Assembly (NCBI RefSeq): GCF_022440805.1
Contig: NZ_JAKNTK010000001.1
Location: forward strand, 1,860,001-1,924,000
Origin: Holdemania massiliensis
GTDB taxonomy: Bacteria; Bacillota_I; Bacilli_A; Erysipelotrichales; Erysipelotrichaceae
Direction of reading: 5' to 3'
Length of the DNA: 64,000 nucleotides
Under the pieces are notes generated by a model. It saw nothing but the letters and a program-made list of their open reading frames with translations, was not told the origin of the DNA and ran no database searches. This document shows, piece after piece, positions 59,499-64,000 of the stretch (its first letter is position 1; each line of letters opens with the position of its first letter). The translations under genes were made by a program, and so were the position numbers.

Positions 59499-60572
59499 AT
59501 GCGCGTATTAATTGCGACCGGCGGTACCGGCGGTCATATTTATCCGGCGCTGGCGCTGGCGGATGCGATGAAGGAAAAAGATCCGAAAACGGAGATTCTG
59601 TTTGTCGGTACGGCTAACCGGATGGAAGCCACGGAGATTCCCAAGGCGGGCTATCGCTTTGAAGCGATCAAGGCCAAGGGCTTAAATGGTTCAGCGCTGG
59701 CCAAGGTGCAGGCGATCGTCCAGCTGGTTCAGGCTTATTTCGCCTGCCGCAAAATTGTCCGGCAGTTTCGTCCGGACTATGCGATTGGTTTTGGCAACTA
59801 TATCAGCGCCCCGGTCATTCTGGCAGCGCATTTCGCCCATGTGCCGACGATGCTGCATGAACAGAATTCCTATGCCGGCAAGGCCAATCGGTTTCTTGCG
59901 CAGTACGCTGATAAAATTGTCGGCTGCTATCCTGAGAATCTGCAGCAGTTTCCGGCTTCGAAAACCCGGATTCTCGGCAATCCGCGGGCCAGCGTTGCGG
60001 CGCAAGCTCAGCGGGATCCGCAGGTCGTGCGGCAGCTGGGCTTGGACCCGGCAAAACCGTTGGTCGTTGTGGTCATGGGTTCGCTGGGCTCGGAAAGCGT
60101 CAATGCCGTGATGGTTAAAGCCCTGAAGGCAATGGCCGGCAAGGCCTATCAGGTATTGTATGTCACCGGCCGGGCGGCTTACCAACAGGTTCAAAGCCAG
60201 GGCCTGGAATGCACCAACATCAAAGTTGTTGAGTATATCGACGGGGTGCGCGTGATGGTCAATGCCGATCTGGCCGTTGTGCGGGGCGGAGCGACCACAG
60301 CTGCCGAAATCACGGTTTTGGGTCTGCCGGCGATCATTATTCCCAGTCCCTATGTTCCCAATAACCACCAGGTGCTCAACGCCAAAGCGCTGCAGGAGGC
60401 AGGGGCAGCGCTGATGATTGAAGAAAAAGACTTGACAGAAGCGGAAATTACCGCAAAAATAGAGGGTGTTATTTTTGATCCGATTCGTTTGGAAGGGATG
60501 CGTGCCGCGGCGAAGCGGTTAGGCCATCCGGATGCAAACGAACAGATTTACAACTGGATTCAACAAGGATAA
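59499..60572 (+). CDS. murG: UDP-GlcNAc:lipid I N-acetylglucosaminyltransferase
   Basis: A 357-residue GT28 enzyme that adds GlcNAc to lipid I to make lipid II. It has the G-loop IATGGTGGHIYPALALAD, FGNYISAPVILAA, HEQNSYAGKANRF, VMGSLGSESVN and the C-terminal VVRGGATTAAEITVLGLPAI (partial). Start at 59499 with AAGGAG ten bases upstream; the frame is open back into ftsW but has no site. Three bases separate it from the murB leader. Confidence 0.95.
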   Translation: MRVLIATGGTGGHIYPALALADAMKEKDPKTEILFVGTANRMEATEIPKAGYRFEAIKAKGLNGSALAKVQAIVQLVQAYFACRKIVRQFRPDYAIGFGNYISAPVILAAHFAHVPTMLHEQNSYAGKANRFLAQYADKIVGCYPENLQQFPASKTRILGNPRASVAAQAQRDPQVVRQLGLDPAKPLVVVVMGSLGSESVNAVMVKALKAMAGKAYQVLYVTGRAAYQQVQSQGLECTNIKVVEYIDGVRVMVNADLAVVRGGATTAAEITVLGLPAIIIPSPYVPNNHQVLNAKALQEAGAALMIEEKDLTEAEITAKIEGVIFDPIRLEGMRAAAKRLGHPDANEQIYNWIQQG

Positions 60573-60587
60573 AAGGTGATTCTAACG

Positions 60588-61484
60588 ATGAGAGACAGCT
60601 TGGAAAGACTGCGGTGCTATGGCGATGTGGCGGAAAATGTTTCGATGTCGACGCTGACAACGCTGCGCATCGGCGGCAATGCCCGCGCCATTGTCTATCC
60701 CAAGACAATGCTGGCGCTGACGCAGGTGCTTCGCCTGCTGGCCAAGCAGGGGATTCCGTTTAAAATTTTCGGCAAGGGGAGCAATTTGTTATGCTCCGAC
60801 AACGACTATGAGGGCGTGATCATAAAACTTGACCGCTATCATGATGATTTTTATTTTGACGGACAGACGGTTGTCGCTGAGGCGGGCTGTTCTATTATTG
60901 CTTTGTCGTATGAAGCGATGAAGCATTCGCTGTCCGGGCTGGAATTTGCCAGCGGCATTCCCGGAACGGTCGGCGGCGCTGCGTTTATGAACGCGGGCGC
61001 TTATAAAAGCTGCATGGCAGAGGTTGTCAGCGAAGTGTTTGTGCTGCGTGAGGGACGCTGTGAATGGCTGAGTCCGGCAGAGTGCGGTTTCAGCTATCGG
61101 ACTTCGATTTTTCAAAGTCATCCCGACTGGGTGATTCTGGCGGTGCGGTTTCATTTAACCACGCAGGATCAGGCCGAAATCCGGGATCTGATGGATCGGC
61201 GGCGGCAGCGAAGGATGGAATCTCAGCCGCTGGATAAACCGAGCGCGGGCAGCGTGTTCCGCAATCCCAAGGATCGTCAGGCCTGGCAGATGATTGATGA
61301 GCTGGGCTATCGCGGCCATCGCGTCGGTGGGGTTTCCGTCAGTGAGAAGCACGTCAATTTTATCGTCAACGATCAACAGGGGAAGGCGCGGGATTTTATT
61401 GAGCTGGTTGAAGAAATTCAGGATCAGGTACGCCGTAAGTATGGCGAGGAACTGATTCTGGAAGTGGAGAAGTTTAACTGGTGA
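60588..61484 (+). CDS. murB: UDP-N-acetylenolpyruvoylglucosamine reductase
   Basis: A 298-residue flavoenzyme completing UDP-MurNAc synthesis. Motifs: TTLRIGGNARAIVYPK at the start, FKIFGKGSNLL, GLEFASGIPGTVGGAAFMNA and the C-terminal KPSAGSVFRNP with the catalytic serine, then SEKHVNFIVN. It is of the type IIb length common in Firmicutes. AAAAGGTGATT precedes the ATG at 60588; the GTG at 60576 overlaps it. murB between murG and ftsQ is a common order in Firmicutes. Confidence 0.95.
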   Translation: MRDSLERLRCYGDVAENVSMSTLTTLRIGGNARAIVYPKTMLALTQVLRLLAKQGIPFKIFGKGSNLLCSDNDYEGVIIKLDRYHDDFYFDGQTVVAEAGCSIIALSYEAMKHSLSGLEFASGIPGTVGGAAFMNAGAYKSCMAEVVSEVFVLREGRCEWLSPAECGFSYRTSIFQSHPDWVILAVRFHLTTQDQAEIRDLMDRRRQRRMESQPLDKPSAGSVFRNPKDRQAWQMIDELGYRGHRVGGVSVSEKHVNFIVNDQQGKARDFIELVEEIQDQVRRKYGEELILEVEKFNW

Positions 61485-62338
61485 TGCGCAAGCCCGCTCC
61501 GGCCTCTCCGGATAACAAGACCTCGGTTGATCTGTTGATTGAACAACGCAAGCGTCAGGCTCAGCAGAAAAACTTTCGCCGCCAGAAACGCCGGCTGTTC
61601 AAAGCGGCCATCGGCTGCGCGCTGATCGTCATGGGCACAGCGTATTATTTCAGCGATGCCGCGTTGGTCAAAACCGTCAGCGTTCAGGGCAATGTCAGCT
61701 TAAGCCGCAGTGATGTGCTGGAGCTGGCGGGGATCACGGCCCATTCACGCTGGCTGACGGTATTTACGCCGCAGGTGAAAAATGCACTGCAGCAATATCC
61801 GCTCATCGTCTCAGCCTCAGTGCGGCATGAGCGCGGCAATCAGATTGTGATCGAAATTGAAGAACGGGAGCCGGTCGGCTACCGCTACATCGAAGAACCT
61901 GAAATTTTATTGAAGGACGGCAGCATCGTTAAGATGGATGAGCGGATGATGGGGCTGATTGCCCGGATTCCGCTCATCGTCGGATTTCAAAGCGCGGAGC
62001 AAAGCGCGGATCTGGCGATGGCTTTCCGCAATGTATCGGCGGGGATGATCTCCTTAATTTCCGAGATTCAGCAGTTTGAGGTTTCCTATGATCCAAATAT
62101 GATCCGTTTGATCATGCATGACGGCAACCAGTTTTTTTCCAGCTACTATTCGATGGACGTGCTCAATGAGTACAACAGCATCGTTTCCAATCTCAACAAG
62201 GCTCAATCCTGCATCTATGTCGACGAGATGTCCAAGTCTGCCTATACCCAGCTGTGTCCGGGTGAAGCGGATCCCAACGCGCCGGCAGAGGGAGATTCAG
62301 ATGAAAATTCTGACACAAACGGCGCAGAAAATGAGTAA
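61484..62338 (+). CDS. divIB: Cell division protein FtsQ/DivIB
   Basis: A 284-residue bitopic membrane protein: a basic cytoplasmic tail of about 40 residues, one helix (AAIGCALIVMGTAYYF), a POTRA domain from about residue 60 (VKTVSVQGNVSLSRSDVLEL) and a beta domain; the acidic C-terminal tail (GDSDENSDTNGAENE) is a Gram-positive feature. It connects the division glycan synthases in the divisome. The ATG at 61484 overlaps the murB stop (TGATG); a GTG at 61481 is possible. Confidence 0.9.
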   Translation: MRKPAPASPDNKTSVDLLIEQRKRQAQQKNFRRQKRRLFKAAIGCALIVMGTAYYFSDAALVKTVSVQGNVSLSRSDVLELAGITAHSRWLTVFTPQVKNALQQYPLIVSASVRHERGNQIVIEIEEREPVGYRYIEEPEILLKDGSIVKMDERMMGLIARIPLIVGFQSAEQSADLAMAFRNVSAGMISLISEIQQFEVSYDPNMIRLIMHDGNQFFSSYYSMDVLNEYNSIVSNLNKAQSCIYVDEMSKSAYTQLCPGEADPNAPAEGDSDENSDTNGAENE

Positions 62339-62341
62339 AAT

Positions 62342-62369
62342 TTGAAAAGTACAAATAGTTTGATATAAT
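62342..62369 (+). promoter_or_regulatory. Promoter of the Asp23/DAK2 genes
   Basis: TTGAAA at 62342-62347 and TATAAT at 62364-62369 are 16 bases apart, with TG two bases before the -10. Confidence 0.8.
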
Positions 62370-62394
62370 AAATAAAGCGAAGGAGGAATCGTTC

Positions 62395-62754
62395 ATGTCC
62401 ATAGAACGTGTAACCAGCTACGGCAATATCAACATCTCGCAGGAAGCGATCGCAACTTTAGCCGGAGGTGTCGTCAGCGAATGCTACGGTGTTGTCGGTA
62501 TGGCTTCCCAGAAGTTAGTGAAGGATGGCTGGGCCGAATTATTAAAAAAAGAAAATTATTCCCGCGGGGTTGTCGTCAGAAAGACAGAAAAGGGAATGGA
62601 ACTGGATCTATATATCGTCATCGGCTTCGGGGTTAAGGTTTCCGAAGTTGTCAGTGAAGTACAGAAGAAAGTGAAGTATGTCCTTGAGAAAACTCTGGAG
62701 CAGGATTTTGCAGCCGTCAATGTCTATGTGCAGGGTGTCCGGGTTATTGGTTAA
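62395..62754 (+). CDS. Asp23/Gls24-family protein
   Basis: A 119-residue Asp23 (DUF322) protein: YGNINISQEAIATLAGGVVS, ECYGVVGMASQK and the ending AAVNVYVQGVRVI. Small Asp23 proteins of the YloU type sit beside DAK2-domain fatty acid kinases in Firmicutes and are thought to act in envelope stress or lipid metabolism. AAGGAGG lies eight bases before the ATG. The DAK2 gene follows 12 bases later. Confidence 0.93.
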   Translation: MSIERVTSYGNINISQEAIATLAGGVVSECYGVVGMASQKLVKDGWAELLKKENYSRGVVVRKTEKGMELDLYIVIGFGVKVSEVVSEVQKKVKYVLEKTLEQDFAAVNVYVQGVRVIG

Positions 62755-62766
62755 TCGGAGGGTATC

Positions 62767-64000
62767 ATGAATAGAATTAACGGAACGGATTTTAAAGAAA
62801 TGCTGCTCAGCGGAGCGGCTCATTTGAGCAACCGCCATGACGCGATCGACGCTCTGAACGTTTTCCCAGTCCCCGATGGTGATACGGGAACGAACATGTC
62901 GATGACGTTTACCTCCGGGGTCAAAGAAGCGATGCAGGCCTGCACCGATGATCTCAGTGTATTGGCGAAGACCTTGTCGAAGGGTCTGTTGATGGGAGCG
63001 CGGGGAAACTCCGGCGTCATTCTGTCGCAGATTTTCAGAGGCTTTTATCAGTCCATCGAAGGCAAGAGCGAACTGGCTCCCGCCGATCTGGCCGCGGCGT
63101 TTGTCAATGGCAGCAAGGTTGCCTATAAGGCGGTTATGCGGCCGGTTGAAGGAACGATTCTGACGGTTGTCCGGGAAGCCAGCGCAGCCGGGGATCAATA
63201 CATGAAGGACCACCCGGAGGCAACGATCGAAGATGTATTTAACTGCATTCTTGACGAATCGCGAATTTCGCTGGCCAATACGCCGGAATTGCTTCCGGTC
63301 TTAAAGGAAGTCGGCGTCGTGGACAGCGGCGGAACAGGTTTAGTCGTTATTTTGGAAGGTTTCAAAGCAGCGATGGATGGCCGGCCGTTTGTCATGGAAG
63401 AAAAGGAAAGCACCACCGCCAAAGCTGCGATGGAGCTGGAAAACGAAGAGTTCGGTTACTGCACTGAATTTATTCTGCGCTTAAGCGAACAGGGGCAGGT
63501 TACATTTACCGAAGAGAAGATGAAGAAGGCATTGGCCCGCTTAGGCGAGTCCATCGTCGTCGTTCAGGATGAAGATTTAGTCAAGGTGCATGTGCATACA
63601 CTGACCCCAGGCGATGCCCTGAACTACGCTCAGCGCTACGGCGAATTCGTCAAGCTGAAAATTGAAAACATGCAGGAACAGCACAATACGATCATGAATG
63701 AGACGCTGCCGGTCAAAGCCGAAGAGCCGATTCAGGAAAAGGATTATGCGCTGATCGCTGTGGCGGCTGGGGACGGCTTGAAAAAGCTGTTTGAAGAATA
63801 CCGCGTAGACGTTGTGATTTCCGGCGGACAGACGATGAATCCGTCCACTGAGGATTTTGTGGCGGCTATCAAGCGGGTCAAGGCCAAGCATATCTTCATT
63901 CTGCCGAATAACTCGAACATTATCTTAGCAGCGCAGCAGGCTGCGGCGGTGATGGAAGATCAGGATATTCGTGTGCTGCAGACCAAATCCATTCCGCAGG
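62767..64000 (+). CDS. DAK2-domain fatty acid kinase (FakA/YloV), 3' partial
   Basis: An open frame of 411 codons runs off the window. The N-terminal DhaL (DAK2) domain has FPVPDGDTGTNMSMTFTSG with the metal- and ATP-binding aspartates, LLMGARGNSGVILSQI and GTILTVVREA; the middle and C-terminal region reads VVDSGGTGLVVILEGFKAAM and later ISGGQTMNPSTEDF. FakA with a DegV-type FakB phosphorylates exogenous fatty acids. GGAGG lies five bases before the ATG. About a quarter of the usual 550 residues is missing at the right edge. Confidence 0.93.
   Translation, partial: MNRINGTDFKEMLLSGAAHLSNRHDAIDALNVFPVPDGDTGTNMSMTFTSGVKEAMQACTDDLSVLAKTLSKGLLMGARGNSGVILSQIFRGFYQSIEGKSELAPADLAAAFVNGSKVAYKAVMRPVEGTILTVVREASAAGDQYMKDHPEATIEDVFNCILDESRISLANTPELLPVLKEVGVVDSGGTGLVVILEGFKAAMDGRPFVMEEKESTTAKAAMELENEEFGYCTEFILRLSEQGQVTFTEEKMKKALARLGESIVVVQDEDLVKVHVHTLTPGDALNYAQRYGEFVKLKIENMQEQHNTIMNETLPVKAEEPIQEKDYALIAVAAGDGLKKLFEEYRVDVVISGGQTMNPSTEDFVAAIKRVKAKHIFILPNNSNIILAAQQAAAVMEDQDIRVLQTKSIPQ

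Noticed and set aside
1..64000. CRISPR array, tRNA or rRNA genes
   Set aside because: No regularly spaced repeats and no tRNA cloverleaf or rRNA-like stretches were noticed on either strand while reading.

Overview
The window looks like a chromosomal segment of a low-GC-type Gram-positive gut bacterium. Strong AGGAGG ribosome-binding sites, TTGACA/TATAAT promoters, many hairpin-plus-T terminators, a purine and a lysine riboswitch, a Prp protease with a cleavable L27 N-terminus, an Asp23 protein followed by a DAK2 kinase, and a clostridial-type single-chain PurL all point to Firmicutes. The fairly GC-rich core genes and the ftsW-murG-murB-ftsQ order make an Erysipelotrichaceae member such as Holdemania my best guess (inference, no database search). 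The standard code with TGA as stop fits throughout.

Layout. 1-4.6 kb is the end of an AT-rich surface polysaccharide locus (ATP-grasp enzyme, acyltransferase, UDP-sugar epimerase, UDP-glucose dehydrogenase). 4.8-8.5 kb holds a tyrosine phosphatase, a LUD protein, a LoaP-like antiterminator, AsnA and a membrane protein. 8.5-16.2 kb is a purine operon (purE-purL-purM-purN-purD) behind a guanine-type riboswitch, ending in a 32-residue membrane peptide with its own promoter. 16.3-25.5 kb carries AzlCD, a 5-oxoproline transporter pair with pyroglutamyl peptidase, NAD synthetase, a probable 7-alpha-hydroxysteroid dehydrogenase, class I aldolase and RlmD. 25.5-30.9 kb is an AT-rich accessory patch with an HTH/RhuM pair, a NERD nuclease-like protein with a zinc-ribbon tail, a truncated second RhuM and several decayed genes. 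30.9-38.3 kb is metabolic and stress genes (YaaA, MtnN, a frameshifted acetyltransferase, an isocitrate dehydrogenase-like enzyme, an EamA permease, UxaC, an M1-like peptidase). 38.3-41.2 kb is an Old Yellow Enzyme-type reductase divergent from a TetR regulator with clear palindromes between them. 41.2-44.2 kb is a lysine riboswitch driving a YfcC-type permease and an M20 amidohydrolase. 44.4-50.1 kb is a pyridoxal kinase, rplU-prp-rpmA-obgE and ruvAB. 50.2-56.5 kb holds a LexA-like XRE-S24 repressor divergent from a SRAP gene, glpK and a run of small enzymes. 56.6-64 kb contains a patatin, the division/cell-wall genes ftsW-murG-murB-ftsQ, an Asp23 protein and a cut-off DAK2 kinase.

The most promising units for new biology are the lysine-riboswitch transporter-amidohydrolase pair, a possible two-stage leader of the purine operon, the TetR/enoate-reductase switch, and the patch of intact and broken RhuM and zinc-ribbon genes. 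No tRNA, rRNA, CRISPR array, complete insertion sequence or phage was seen.
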